From Cryomorphaceae bacterium (GTDB lineage Bacteria; Bacteroidota; Bacteroidia; Flavobacteriales; Schleiferiaceae), in contig JAHEGI010000003.1 in assembly GCA_024639785.1 (NCBI GenBank), forward strand, positions 113,698-177,697: a stretch of 64,000 bases of DNA. Direction: 5' to 3'. Positions 1-7,285 of the stretch are shown piece by piece. Position 1 is the first letter of the stretch, and the number at the start of each line of letters is the position of its first letter. The position numbers and the translations under genes are program-made. Under the pieces are notes generated by a model. The model had not been told where the DNA came from. It was given only the letters and a program-made list of their open reading frames with translations, and did no database searches.

Positions 1-271
1 ACCCACGGAATGTAGTTTGCGTCCAAGCGAATTTGAAGGCAAGAATATCGTAGTTATTGATGACGTTTTAAACACGGGCGCAACCCTCATTTATGCGGTG
101 CATTTTTTCCTTCAAGCCCCAGTGAAGCGCTTATCTACGGCGGTTTTAATTGACCGGAATTTTAAGAAGTTTCCGATCAAAGCAGACATCAAGGGAATGA
201 GCCTCAGCACTAGCCTGCAAGACCGGGTAGAGGTAGATCTCGACGGGAATGAAGCTGTTTACTTGGTGTAA
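1..271 (+). CDS. PyrR-like phosphoribosyltransferase, 5'-truncated by window edge
   Basis: This is the C-terminal part of a type I phosphoribosyltransferase. The reading frame is open to the left edge (frame 2), so the true start lies outside the window. The visible part carries the PRPP-binding signature VVIDDVLNTGAT, an LIDR strand and a tail resembling the PyrR/Hpt-type fold (IKADIKGMSLSTS). The family transfers or binds 5-phosphoribosyl groups on uracil-like bases. PyrR proteins also regulate pyrimidine genes, but no such role can be inferred here. It converges on shikimate kinase with a 13 bp overlap of the two 3' ends, a neighbour pair I recall as common in Flavobacteria. Family assignment is good; exact substrate unknown. 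Confidence 0.8.
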   Translation, partial: PTECSLRPSEFEGKNIVVIDDVLNTGATLIYAVHFFLQAPVKRLSTAVLIDRNFKKFPIKADIKGMSLSTSLQDRVEVDLDGNEAVYLV

Positions 272-783
272 GGGGGCATCAAGGAGTGCAACGCCGCTAA
301 GACATCCTCTTTTTCAACCGAAATTCGGTGGGCCGCTTGGTCATAATAGGGCATTCGCTCGAGTAAATGCTTCCCTACAAATTCTGGATACATAGCCACC
401 TCGAGGCCTTTTAAAAGGGGTCGCTCATTGCCCGCCAAGGTGGAATCTTGCAATCGCTTACTGAGAAAACCTACGCCAGCATGAAGGTAAATCGTCTCGC
501 CTTGGGCATTCATCACGTCCATATTGTCATAAAAGCACGGACTGCCCCCTCCTACGGCAATAATACCTTCGAGGTTGCCACTTCGACGAATTTCCTCTCG
601 CTCCTCTTTTCGAAAGGCCAGCTCCCCAAAGGCGCTAATATATTCAGAGATAGACATTTGAAGTCTTAATTCCAGCAGCTTATCGAGGTCATGTACTGGG
701 AGCTGGCTCGCCTTAGCCCACTTTTTGGCCCAGGTACTTTTACCCACCCCCATGTAGCCGATTAGATAGTAGCGATTGTGCAT
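259..783 (-). CDS. aroK: Shikimate kinase
   Basis: Phosphorylates shikimate at the 3-hydroxyl with ATP in the cytosolic chorismate pathway. The 174-residue protein has the Walker A motif GYMGVGKST (residues 9-17), the D32-x-D34 pair that binds Mg and shikimate, R58 in an FRKEE motif, and the GGG shikimate-binding loop at 78-80; length is normal for the family. I chose the ATG at 783 rather than a TTG two codons upstream, because that TTG is the end of a TAnnTTTG promoter element and the ATG gives a normal N-terminus. aroC of the same pathway is also in the window but is not linked to this gene. Confidence 0.93.
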   Translation of the reverse strand: MHNRYYLIGYMGVGKSTWAKKWAKASQLPVHDLDKLLELRLQMSISEYISAFGELAFRKEEREEIRRSGNLEGIIAVGGGSPCFYDNMDVMNAQGETIYLHAGVGFLSKRLQDSTLAGNERPLLKGLEVAMYPEFVGKHLLERMPYYDQAAHRISVEKEDVLAALHSLMPPYTK

Positions 784-786
784 GCT

Positions 787-794
787 CAAAATTA
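787..794 (-). promoter_or_regulatory. TAnnTTTG -7 element of aroK
   Basis: The minus strand reads TAATTTTG, a full match to the Bacteroidota -7 consensus. It ends only 3 nt before the aroK ATG, so transcription should begin at or next to the start codon (leaderless mRNA). Confidence 0.55.
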
Positions 795-838
795 TCGGAT
801 TTTTCCCGAGCAGAAGGAATTGAATTAAAGTTTCTCGC

Positions 839-846
839 TATATTTG
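839..846 (+). promoter_or_regulatory. TAnnTTTG -7 element of the tRNA-Lys/tRNA-Leu unit
   Basis: TATATTTG followed by CACC, 24 nt before the tRNA-Lys gene, with a TTG 16 nt upstream as a possible -33 element. The same 12-mer TATATTTGCACC precedes all three tRNA transcription units in the window. Confidence 0.7.
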
Positions 847-870
847 CACCCTCGTTGAAAAAGCGAGAAT

Positions 871-943
871 GACTCGATAGCTCAGCTGGTAGAGCAATAC
901 ACTTTTAATGTATGGGTCCTGGGTTCGAGCCCCAGTCGAGTCA
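871..943 (+). tRNA. tRNA-Lys (anticodon TTT)
   Basis: A 73 nt cloverleaf. The acceptor stem GACTCGA pairs with TCGAGTC and the discriminator base is A. The anticodon stem ATACA/TGTAT encloses the loop CTTTTAA, with anticodon TTT at 904-906. The T-arm GGTTCGAGCC is canonical. CCA is not encoded. It is co-transcribed with the tRNA-Leu 6 nt downstream. Confidence 0.96.
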
Positions 944-949
944 CAAAAT

Positions 950-1032
950 GCCCTGGTGGTGAAATTGGTAGACACGCCATCTTGAGGGGGTGGTGACCTA
1001 CGGTCGTGCTGGTTCGAGTCCAGTCCAGGGCA
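950..1032 (+). tRNA. tRNA-Leu (anticodon GAG)
   Basis: An 83 nt class II tRNA with a variable arm. The acceptor stem GCCCTGG pairs with CCAGGGC and the discriminator base is A. The anticodon stem CCATC/GGTGG encloses TTGAGGG, with anticodon GAG at 984-986. The long variable arm (GACC..GGTC) supports leucine. Confidence 0.95.
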
Positions 1033-1053
1033 CATAGAAACTCCCAAACGCCT

Positions 1054-1089
1054 ACACGCTCCACCTTCGGGTTCGAGCGTGTTTTTTTT
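1054..1089 (+). terminator. Rho-independent terminator after the tRNA pair
   Basis: Stem ACACGCTC (1054-1061) pairs with GAGCGTGT (1075-1082). An inner ACC-TTCG-GGT hairpin lies inside it, and a run of T follows. Confidence 0.8.
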
Positions 1090-1206
1090 GCTCAATCCTG
1101 CCGATCCTGCGTTCGTAGTAGTTTTAAGTTCCTTCTAGCCTCGTGCTTTCCTTTTCTGAACTTGCGCCCAAAAGAACTTCTCTGACTTGACTGTGTTATT
1201 TCCATT

Positions 1207-1722
1207 ATGAACCTGTATTCTTCCATATCCACCCTGGCCAGCATTAGCTTTTTTGTGCTCATCACTTCGTGTCAGGCTCAAACCCCCGCGACTATGACTA
1301 CCCCATCTCATCCTACGATCAAAACTGACGAAGAATGGCTCGCTCAGCTCGGACCTGAACGCTATCGGATATTGCGTGAAAAAGGCACGGAATACCCTCG
1401 CAGCGGGGAATATGACCAGCATTTTGAGGCGGGACAATATCTCTGTGCAGGGTGTGGCACCCCTCTCTTTTCCTCGGACTCCAAATTTGATGCGCATTGT
1501 GGCTGGCCCAGCTTTGATCAGGCCACAAACGAAGAGGTGGTTCTTGAATCACGCGACCTCAGTCATGGCATGATTCGTACAGAAATTTTATGCCGTCAAT
1601 GCGGCGGACATTTAGGCCATGTGTTTGACGATGGTCCAACCGCCACCGGCTTGCGCTATTGCGTCAATAGTTTGAGTCTCACATTTGAGAAGGATAGCAC
1701 CCAAAGTGCTGAGGCGAAGTAA
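1207..1722 (+). CDS. msrB: Peptide-methionine (R)-S-oxide reductase, lipoprotein form
   Basis: Reduces methionine-R-sulfoxide in proteins. The 171-residue protein begins with a lipoprotein signal ending in ITSC (lipobox cysteine 22), so it should be anchored in the cell envelope. The MsrB core follows from about residue 44: zinc ligands CAGC (80-83) and CRQC (129-132), the GWPSF motif at 99-103 with C98 beside it, and catalytic C152 in RYCVNS. All key residues are present. It probably repairs oxidised envelope proteins using electrons passed from a thiol-disulfide relay (inference). A TAnnTTTG promoter for the next gene begins at its stop codon, so the two genes are not necessarily one operon. 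Confidence 0.93.
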   Translation: MNLYSSISTLASISFFVLITSCQAQTPATMTTPSHPTIKTDEEWLAQLGPERYRILREKGTEYPRSGEYDQHFEAGQYLCAGCGTPLFSSDSKFDAHCGWPSFDQATNEEVVLESRDLSHGMIRTEILCRQCGGHLGHVFDDGPTATGLRYCVNSLSLTFEKDSTQSAEAK

Positions 1723-1723
1723 G

Positions 1724-1731
1724 TACTTTTG
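1724..1731 (+). promoter_or_regulatory. TAnnTTTG -7 element upstream of the small lipoprotein gene
   Basis: TACTTTTG, a full consensus match, begins just after the msrB stop codon. It predicts a short leader of about 40 nt before the ATG at 1774. Confidence 0.5.
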
Positions 1732-1773
1732 CATCCATGCAACGCTAGGCATGAAACGAACATCCATAGTTGT

Positions 1774-2139
1774 ATGAAAAAGATCGTTTACCTCCTCCCT
1801 TTCGCCTTGACTGCCATGAGCAGTTGCGAAAACCAGCTCATTTGTGACATGTCCTTTCAGACGGTTGGATTTACCTGGTCAGATTCAACCCACCTACCCG
1901 ATCGTGTGGATGTCGTCATACGCGAAACGAATGACAGCCTTTTCAGCGATCACACGGGCTGGTCAGGCTACTATTTAGTCGCCACAGATGAACATCAAAG
2001 CCTTTTTTACAAACACACTTATACGGCAGACGTCTATGTGTATGATGCGAATGATAGTTTGCTGACTCAGAATGAATGGCTTATCACTGCTGATGAATGC
2101 CATATTCAAAAAGTTAGCGGTCCAGAAATTCTTCCGTAA
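1774..2139 (+). CDS. Small putative lipoprotein, function unknown
   Basis: I do not recognise this 121-residue protein. The start at 1774 gives a clean lipoprotein signal: a KK start, a hydrophobic stretch and SSC at residues 16-18. The longer frame from 1729 would add a hydrophilic stretch in front of the signal and also overlaps the promoter. The mature part is acidic, rich in Asp, Ser and aromatic residues, and has two further cysteines; it looks like a small beta-rich envelope domain. It lies between msrB and tRNA-Val with its own predicted promoter. Confidence 0.65.
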   Translation: MKKIVYLLPFALTAMSSCENQLICDMSFQTVGFTWSDSTHLPDRVDVVIRETNDSLFSDHTGWSGYYLVATDEHQSLFYKHTYTADVYVYDANDSLLTQNEWLITADECHIQKVSGPEILP

Positions 2140-2167
2140 CCTAGATGGTGAATGTGCAAATTGCGTA

Positions 2168-2175
2168 TATATTTG
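2168..2175 (+). promoter_or_regulatory. TAnnTTTG -7 element of tRNA-Val
   Basis: TATATTTG followed by CACC, 12 nt before the tRNA. It is identical over 12 bases to the elements before tRNA-Lys and tRNA-Asp. Confidence 0.7.
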
Positions 2176-2187
2176 CACCTCCAATTT

Positions 2188-2265
2188 GGGAGATTAGCTC
2201 AGCTGGTTCAGAGCACCTCGTTTACACCGAGGGGGTCGGGGGTTCGAACCCCTCATCTCCCACCA
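2188..2265 (+). tRNA. tRNA-Val (anticodon TAC), CCA encoded
   Basis: Acceptor GGGAGAT pairs with ATCTCCC. The anticodon stem CCTCG/CGAGG encloses TTTACAC, with anticodon TAC at 2223-2225. The T-arm GGGGTTCGAACCCC is canonical. The discriminator base is A at 2262 and CCA is encoded at 2263-2265, unlike the other tRNAs here. Confidence 0.96.
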
Positions 2266-2267
2266 AA

Positions 2268-2292
2268 GCCGCAGGAGACTGCGGCTTTTTTA
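2268..2292 (+). terminator. Terminator of tRNA-Val
   Basis: GCCGCAG (2268-2274), loop GAGA, CTGCGGC (2279-2285), then a T-rich tract. Confidence 0.85.
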
Positions 2293-2326
2293 TTTTAGCG
2301 GTCTAATCTTCTTATCCATACCCACC

Positions 2327-2671
2327 ATGGGAATCTATAAACGCTTAGCCTTAGCCTCGGTCCTACTTTCGCTACTCCTTCTTTACGTCCTTAAACCCGA
2401 TTCCAAGCACCATAGTGAAGAAGCCATAGCCAATGGCGCCTTATACCTCGAAAACCAAGCAGAAGAAGCTGGTTTGATAGGCAGTCTCGTTTCTTGGGGC
2501 AGCAATCAATTGGCTGAAATGACGATCCAGGTTAAGAACTATCAATCATATGGGGTTTTCTCCACCGCAGAAGTGTACGTGGGAGGAATCAAACGAGGAG
2601 ACAGCTTCGGATGTGCATCCAAAGTATGGGTGCTCTGGGAGCCCTTAGAATCTGAAACGGCAGAGGACTGA
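2327..2671 (+). CDS. Small membrane-anchored protein, function unknown
   Basis: A 114-residue protein that I cannot place with confidence. It has one N-terminal hydrophobic segment (about residues 6-23), probably a signal anchor, followed by a soluble domain with an NYQSYGVFST motif and a single cysteine near the end. Small anchored domains such as DUF4359 have a similar layout, but this is only a suggestion. It stands alone, with a bidirectional terminator after it. Confidence 0.6.
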   Translation: MGIYKRLALASVLLSLLLLYVLKPDSKHHSEEAIANGALYLENQAEEAGLIGSLVSWGSNQLAEMTIQVKNYQSYGVFSTAEVYVGGIKRGDSFGCASKVWVLWEPLESETAED

Positions 2672-2696
2672 AGCTCTTTCGAGAAATTTTTGAATG

Positions 2697-2723
2697 AAAA
2701 AGGGCGCCCAATGGGCGCCCTTT
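2697..2723. terminator. Bidirectional terminator between convergent genes
   Basis: GGGCGCCC (2702-2709), loop AAT, GGGCGCCC (2713-2720), flanked by A5 on the left and T3 on the right. It serves the gene ending at 2671 and the minus-strand gene ending at 2747. Confidence 0.8.
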
Positions 2724-2746
2724 GAATGTCGGTTTGGTCGGTTTAC

Positions 2747-2965
2747 TTACTTCGAAACGTTATATCCGAGACTCGTTAAGTAATCGATACGCTCTTGAAC
2801 AACCGCAGCTTCGCGGCGTGAAAGCTCCTTTGAAATGCTCTTGCTCAAACCCTCTAATTCTTCGGGAGAAAACTTGCCCAAAAACTGAGAGGCAAATAAG
2901 CTCTTCAACGATTTGTTGTTGTTCTGATTTTCACGAAAATGAGCGACAAGTTGACCTGGAGTCAT
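2747..2965 (-). CDS. Small charged helical protein, function unknown
   Basis: A 72-residue protein without a signal peptide or membrane segment. It is rich in Leu, Glu, Lys and Ser and reads as two or three amphipathic helices (FSPEELEGLSKSISKEL, then a second charged helix). It has a good TAnnTTTG promoter 25 nt upstream and a shared terminator downstream, so it is probably a real, separately expressed gene. No function can be assigned. Confidence 0.6.
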   Translation of the reverse strand: MTPGQLVAHFRENQNNNKSLKSLFASQFLGKFSPEELEGLSKSISKELSRREAAVVQERIDYLTSLGYNVSK

Positions 2966-2990
2966 AAGATGTTTTTTTTAGTTATTTCCA

Positions 2991-2998
2991 CAAATATA
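2991..2998 (-). promoter_or_regulatory. TAnnTTTG -7 element of the 72-residue protein gene
   Basis: The minus strand reads TATATTTG, a full match, giving a leader of about 20 nt. Confidence 0.55.
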
Positions 2999-3057
2999 TA
3001 TGATGGAATTTAAAATCAAAAATAAATATCCATTTTTAGTCATATTAAGAGCTTAAA

Positions 3058-5025
3058 TCAGAAGTTTAATACCCTATTTATCGCTTCTTCAATGCGTGAA
3101 TTTGCCAAATAACCACGTTCTAATTCTGCAGAAAATGGAATCGGAATATCTAAAGAGGACACTACCTCTACCGGGGCATCAAGCTTCGCAAAGCACTCCG
3201 TCTGAATTCGATGGCTTATGTCCGCGCCGAACGACCCCCGATACGTGTCCTCCTGAATCACTACACATCGCCCCGTCTTTTCGATAGATTTTTGAACCGT
3301 ATCAAAATCCCATGGAACCAGCGTTCGCATATCAATCACTTCCGCAGAAATATTCGGATTTTGGGTCTGCCATTCTTCGATCCAACGCATCCCTAGTCCA
3401 TACGAAACCAGCGTTAACTCCTCGCCCACCGTGCAGATTCTTGCCTGCCCAAAGGGCAATGCATAAGCTTCTTCTGGCACGTCACTTTCTTGCGAGCGAT
3501 ACAACGCTTTATGCTCAAAAAAGAGCACCGGATTTGGGTCTTGAAAAGCTTGAATCAGTAATCCCTTCGCATCAAAGGCATTCGAAGGATACACCACTTT
3601 GAGCCCAGGAACGCGCGTAAACCACGCCTCGGTACTCTGAGAATGGAAGGGCCCTGCCGCGACTCCCGCTCCTGTAGGCATGCGGATGACCATATTCACC
3701 GATTGCCCCCAGCGATAATGTAGCTTGGCTGCTTGATTACATATTTGCGTCATGGCTTCTGTGACGAAGTCAGAAAATTGCATTTCAACCATGACAGCAT
3801 GCCCTTCCACTGTCAATCCAACTCCAGCGCCCACAATCGCTGATTCGCATAAAGGAGTGTTACGCACCCGTTCTTTACCGAAGCGTTCAACAAAGCCTTC
3901 CGTCGCTTTAAATACCCCCCCATAATCGGCGATATCCTGGCCCATAAGCACCAAGCTGGGATCTAATTCCATGGCGGTCTCTAAACCCTCGCGAATCGCA
4001 TCAATCATCCGACGCGCATGCCTCGGGCCATTGGGTGTAGACGTAAGTTCCGAGGATTGGACTTGCGCATAGACGTCATTCAGCTCCACTTCTGAGTTAA
4101 AAATTGGATTTGGCTCCTCCAAGGCTTCGTTCAAAGAATCTAAGACCAATTTGTGGCAATTTTCTTCCAGTGATTGCACCTCCTCCGAACTCATCCATTT
4201 TTGGGCAAGTATTTGCGCCTTAAATCGATCAATAGGATCCTTCTCTTTCCATGAATCTATTAAACCATCAGGATAATATTTAGTCCCCGAGGCTTCTTCG
4301 TGACCTCGCATGCGAAATGTCACGCATTCCAATAAAATAGGCCGAGGATTTTCGCGTATGGAATCCGTCAGCTTTTTAGTCAAGGCATATACCGCCTCAA
4401 AATCATTGCCGTCGACTGAATGCGCCTCCATGCCATAGGCAGGGCCCTTGACCGTAAATGAATCAAAGACAAATTGCTCTTTGGATGGGGTGGAGAGTCC
4501 CCATTGGTTGTTTTCAACCACAATGAGCACGGGCAAATCCCACACCGCTGCGACGTTGAGTGCCTCATGGAAGTCTCCTTCCGAAGCTCCGCCATCTCCT
4601 GTGTAGACGAGGACACACTTTTTTTCACCCCGGAGCTTTCGCGCTAGGGCCAAGCCATCGGCTACCCCCAGCTGAGGTCCTAGATGACTGATCATACCGA
4701 ATATTTTGTGCTCCGTACTTCCAAAGTGAAAAGAGCGATCTCTACCTTTTGTAAAGCCTGTGAGTTTGCCTTGGAACTGTGCAAACAACTTCCTCAATGG
4801 GATATCCCGGGTGGTAAACACCCCAAGATTTCTGTGCATCGTGCAAATCCATTCATCTTCATGCATCGCCATCGCCGTACCTACCGAAACGGCCTCTTGT
4901 CCATAGGAAGAGAACCACTTGGAGATCCTTCCTTGCCGCAAGGCAATGAGCATTCGTTCCTCGACTGCACGGGGTAAAAACAAGGAGGTATAGGCGGCAG
5001 AAGCGTTTTTGGATGAAAATTCCAT
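3058..5025 (-). CDS. Branched-chain 2-oxoacid dehydrogenase E1, fused alpha and beta subunits
   Basis: Thiamine-diphosphate-dependent decarboxylase part of a 2-oxoacid dehydrogenase complex, probably for 2-oxoisovalerate and related branched-chain acids (precursors of iso-fatty acids and products of Val/Leu/Ile breakdown). It is a 655-residue single chain. The alpha part occupies about residues 1-330 and holds the ThDP motif GDGGASEGDFHEA...ENNQWG. The beta part begins near RMIDAIREGLETAM and continues with GQDIADYGGVF to the end. Fused alpha-beta E1 chains of this size are usual in Bacteroidota, so the fusion is not a frameshift artefact. E2 and E3 are not nearby. Pyruvate as substrate cannot be excluded. 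Confidence 0.88.
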   Translation of the reverse strand: MEFSSKNASAAYTSLFLPRAVEERMLIALRQGRISKWFSSYGQEAVSVGTAMAMHEDEWICTMHRNLGVFTTRDIPLRKLFAQFQGKLTGFTKGRDRSFHFGSTEHKIFGMISHLGPQLGVADGLALARKLRGEKKCVLVYTGDGGASEGDFHEALNVAAVWDLPVLIVVENNQWGLSTPSKEQFVFDSFTVKGPAYGMEAHSVDGNDFEAVYALTKKLTDSIRENPRPILLECVTFRMRGHEEASGTKYYPDGLIDSWKEKDPIDRFKAQILAQKWMSSEEVQSLEENCHKLVLDSLNEALEEPNPIFNSEVELNDVYAQVQSSELTSTPNGPRHARRMIDAIREGLETAMELDPSLVLMGQDIADYGGVFKATEGFVERFGKERVRNTPLCESAIVGAGVGLTVEGHAVMVEMQFSDFVTEAMTQICNQAAKLHYRWGQSVNMVIRMPTGAGVAAGPFHSQSTEAWFTRVPGLKVVYPSNAFDAKGLLIQAFQDPNPVLFFEHKALYRSQESDVPEEAYALPFGQARICTVGEELTLVSYGLGMRWIEEWQTQNPNISAEVIDMRTLVPWDFDTVQKSIEKTGRCVVIQEDTYRGSFGADISHRIQTECFAKLDAPVEVVSSLDIPIPFSAELERGYLANSRIEEAINRVLNF

Positions 5026-5069
5026 GGAATTTGACGTGGGTTGTATTCTTACAAAGGTGAGGCAGGAAG

Positions 5070-5077
5070 TACATTTG
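5070..5077 (+). promoter_or_regulatory. TAnnTTTG -7 element, leaderless, of the oxygenase gene
   Basis: TACATTTG followed by 4 nt and then the ATG at 5082. A TTG at 5041-5043 could be the -33 element. Confidence 0.6.
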
Positions 5078-5081
5078 TCGT

Positions 5082-6011
5082 ATGAACTTGCAAACGCTCA
5101 ACCTACAGAATTTTGCCCAAGGCGATGCCGCTCAGCGCCAAGCCTTTGTTTCAAGCCTAGGAAATGCTTTCGAAAGCATTGGATTCGCAGCGATCGAAGG
5201 GCACGGATTTACCAATGCAGAACGGGATGCCTTACAAGAGGTCATCCAAGCCTTCTTCCATCAAAGCAAGGAAGATAAAATGCGCTCGCACTTGGCCTCA
5301 GCCAAAGGACAGCGCGGATATACTCCTTTTGGTGTGGAGCATGCCAAAGGGGAATCCCGTCCAGACCTGAAAGAGTTTTATCAATGGGGACCCATGAATG
5401 CCGCGGAGCGTGGACTCGCACCAAATATCCTGGTCCCACACGTGGCTTCGCTGGACGCCACGGTCAAATCCGCATATGAAAAACTTGAAATGGTCGGCCA
5501 AAACTTGATGCGAGCGATTGCCTTGCATCTGAACCTCTCGGAGGACTTTTTTGATGCTCACCTCAACCAAGGACATTCTATTTTCCGCGCCATCCATTAC
5601 CCAGGCCAAGAAAGCCCCGTGGTGGAAGGCATTCGAGCGGCTGCGCACGAGGACATCAATTTGATTACGCTCCTGATGGGTGCTTCTGCTGAAGGCCTAG
5701 AATTGCTAAACAAAGACGATCAATGGGTTCCCATCCACGTGACATCGGAGGTCCTCGTCATTAATGTTGGAGATATGCTCCAACGATTGACGAATAACTT
5801 ATTGCGTAGTACGACACACCGGGTGGTAAACCCACCTGCTGAGAAATGCCATCTCCCTCGTTTTTCGATGCCATTCTTCGTCCATCCAGCAGAGGATATG
5901 CCTTTGAATTGCCTAGACTTCTGCGTGAACGAGGAAAATCCTAAGGCCTACGACGACATGACCGCAGGGGCGTATTTACACGAACGCCTCGTGGAAATCG
6001 GCTTAGCCTAA
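5082..6011 (+). CDS. Isopenicillin N synthase-family Fe(II) oxygenase
   Basis: A non-haem iron dioxygenase of the 2-oxoglutarate/IPNS superfamily, 309 residues, cytosolic. The iron ligands are visible as H189-x-D191 (AHEDIN) and H246 (TTHRVV). The co-substrate binding R260-x-S262 follows in PRFSM. The N-terminal DIOX_N-like half contains the FFHQSKEDKM and RGYTPFG motifs. The family hydroxylates or desaturates varied small molecules; the substrate here cannot be read from sequence. It stands 3 nt upstream of trmD and is probably co-transcribed with it. The promoter predicts a leaderless transcript. Confidence 0.85.
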   Translation: MNLQTLNLQNFAQGDAAQRQAFVSSLGNAFESIGFAAIEGHGFTNAERDALQEVIQAFFHQSKEDKMRSHLASAKGQRGYTPFGVEHAKGESRPDLKEFYQWGPMNAAERGLAPNILVPHVASLDATVKSAYEKLEMVGQNLMRAIALHLNLSEDFFDAHLNQGHSIFRAIHYPGQESPVVEGIRAAAHEDINLITLLMGASAEGLELLNKDDQWVPIHVTSEVLVINVGDMLQRLTNNLLRSTTHRVVNPPAEKCHLPRFSMPFFVHPAEDMPLNCLDFCVNEENPKAYDDMTAGAYLHERLVEIGLA

Positions 6012-6014
6012 GGA

Positions 6015-6692
6015 ATGCGCATTGATATCATTTCTGTGCTGCCCGAACTCATTCGAAGCCCTTTCGAAGCGAGTATTCTAAAGCGCGCCCAACAAAAAGG
6101 CATCGTGGAAGTGCATTTGCACAACCTCAAAGACTTTGGGATGGGAAAGCACCGCCAAGTGGACGATTATTCCTTTGGCGGAAACGCTGGAATGGTGTTG
6201 CGCCCGGAACCCCTGTTCGCGTGCATTGAGTCCCTTCAAGCTGAACGAACGTATGACGCCATAATCTACACCACTCCCGATGGGCGTCGTTTTGACCAAA
6301 AATCAGCAAATAGCCTGTCCCTCCTCGAGAACATCCTCATCATTTGCGGGCATTACAAAGGCATTGATCAACGGGTCCGAGACCATTTTGTCACCCATGA
6401 AATCAGCATTGGGGATTACGTTTTAAGTGGGGGCGAATTAGCAGCAGCTGTCATTTCAGACGCCATTATTCGCTTGATTCCCGGAGTCCTTAATGACGAG
6501 ACTTCCGCGCTAACAGACTCATTTCAAGATAATTTACTAGCCCCGCCAGTCTACACCCGGCCGGCTGAATTCCGTGGGCTCGAGGTTCCAGAAGTCTTAA
6601 CATCAGGGCATTTTCAAAAGATTGAAGATTGGAATCATGCGCAGGCCCTTCAGCGCACTAAGGAGCGCAGGCCCGACCTATTAGAGGACTAA
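6015..6692 (+). CDS. trmD: tRNA (guanine-N1-)-methyltransferase
   Basis: Methylates G37 of tRNAs reading CNN codons, preventing +1 frameshifting; an essential SPOUT-fold enzyme. The 225-residue protein has the expected [13 protein letters not shown] start, the knot region [15 protein letters not shown]...[13 protein letters not shown], and the C-terminal RPAEFRG and VLTSGHF motifs. It lies just upstream of rplS, a pairing conserved in many bacteria, but rplS has its own promoter here. Confidence 0.96.
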   Translation: MRIDIISVLPELIRSPFEASILKRAQQKGIVEVHLHNLKDFGMGKHRQVDDYSFGGNAGMVLRPEPLFACIESLQAERTYDAIIYTTPDGRRFDQKSANSLSLLENILIICGHYKGIDQRVRDHFVTHEISIGDYVLSGGELAAAVISDAIIRLIPGVLNDETSALTDSFQDNLLAPPVYTRPAEFRGLEVPEVLTSGHFQKIEDWNHAQALQRTKERRPDLLED

Positions 6693-6737
6693 GTCCCTCA
6701 ACCTTAAAGACCACGTACAATTTATTCGCCTTTTTTG

Positions 6738-6745
6738 TACATTTG
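6738..6745 (+). promoter_or_regulatory. TAnnTTTG -7 element of rplS
   Basis: TACATTTG in the trmD-rplS gap. Transcription should start near 6750, giving a leader of about 125 nt before the L19 start at 6876. Confidence 0.6.
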
Positions 6746-6749
6746 CCGA

Positions 6750-6875
6750 CCTTAACGGAGGAACTCATTTACACTTTTTCGTGTGATTTGGGGCCAAAGT
6801 GAGACCTCAAGCGACGCTAACCTCTGGCCACCGTGGCGAATGTTGACGATCGATGAACGCATAAAATGCACAGTT
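6750..6875 (+). promoter_or_regulatory. Structured 5' leader of rplS, candidate ribosomal-protein autoregulatory leader
   Basis: The leader contains nested complementarity. CTCATTT near 6773 pairs with AAAGTGAG near 6797, enclosing an inner ACAC...GTGT hairpin, and GGCC blocks lie further along. Leaders upstream of L19 genes have, as far as I recall, been proposed as a regulatory RNA class in Flavobacteria. Whether this is a member is inference. Confidence 0.4.
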
Positions 6876-7223
6876 ATGGACCTGATTAAATACGTCCAAG
6901 AGAAATTTGTCGAAACGAAGGAGTTTCCTTCCTTCGCTGCCGGTGACACAATCACCGTGTACTACCAAATTCGTGAAGGTGAAAAAACGCGTACGCAGTT
7001 CTTCCGCGGCGACGTTCTTCAGCGCAGCGGCTCGGGCACTACCGAGACCTTCACCATCCGCAAAATGTCCGGAAACATCGGCGTTGAGCGTATCTTCCCT
7101 GTAAACATGCCAAACCTCGAGAAGATCGAAGTGAACAAGCGTGGTAAGGTTCGTCGTGCACGCATCTTCTACCAGCGTGAGCGCACGGGTAAATCAGCTC
7201 GTATCAAGGAGCGTCGCGGATAA
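6876..7223 (+). CDS. rplS: 50S ribosomal protein L19
   Basis: A 115-residue ribosomal protein at the 30S-50S interface. The start at 6876 (MDLIKYVQEKF) matches the family; the longer frame from 6783 would run through the structured leader. Core motifs are present: FAAGDTITVYYQIREGEKTR, FRGDVLQ, the TFTIRKMS loop and the GVERIFP motif. The C-terminus ends in a basic tail (RERTGKSARIKERR), normal for Bacteroidota. Confidence 0.96.
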   Translation: MDLIKYVQEKFVETKEFPSFAAGDTITVYYQIREGEKTRTQFFRGDVLQRSGSGTTETFTIRKMSGNIGVERIFPVNMPNLEKIEVNKRGKVRRARIFYQRERTGKSARIKERRG

Positions 7224-7260
7224 GCCATCAAGGCTTGGTCAACGACCCCTATATCTTTTA

Positions 7261-7285
7261 AATGGAGCCTTCGGGCTCCATTTTT
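7261..7285. terminator. Terminator between rplS and the OmpA-family gene
   Basis: AATGGAGCC (7261-7269), loop TTCG, GGCTCCATT (7274-7282), then T5. It abuts the convergent stop codon at 7284 and may work in both directions. Confidence 0.85.

Noticed and set aside
838..1095. Open frames over the tRNA-Lys/tRNA-Leu pair
   Set aside because: They read through two clear tRNA genes and a terminator; recurrent translated-tRNA artefacts of this kind are common.
3058..5025. Fused alpha-beta E1 as a sequencing artefact or novelty
   Set aside because: Single-chain E1 enzymes of about 650-670 residues are normal in this phylum.
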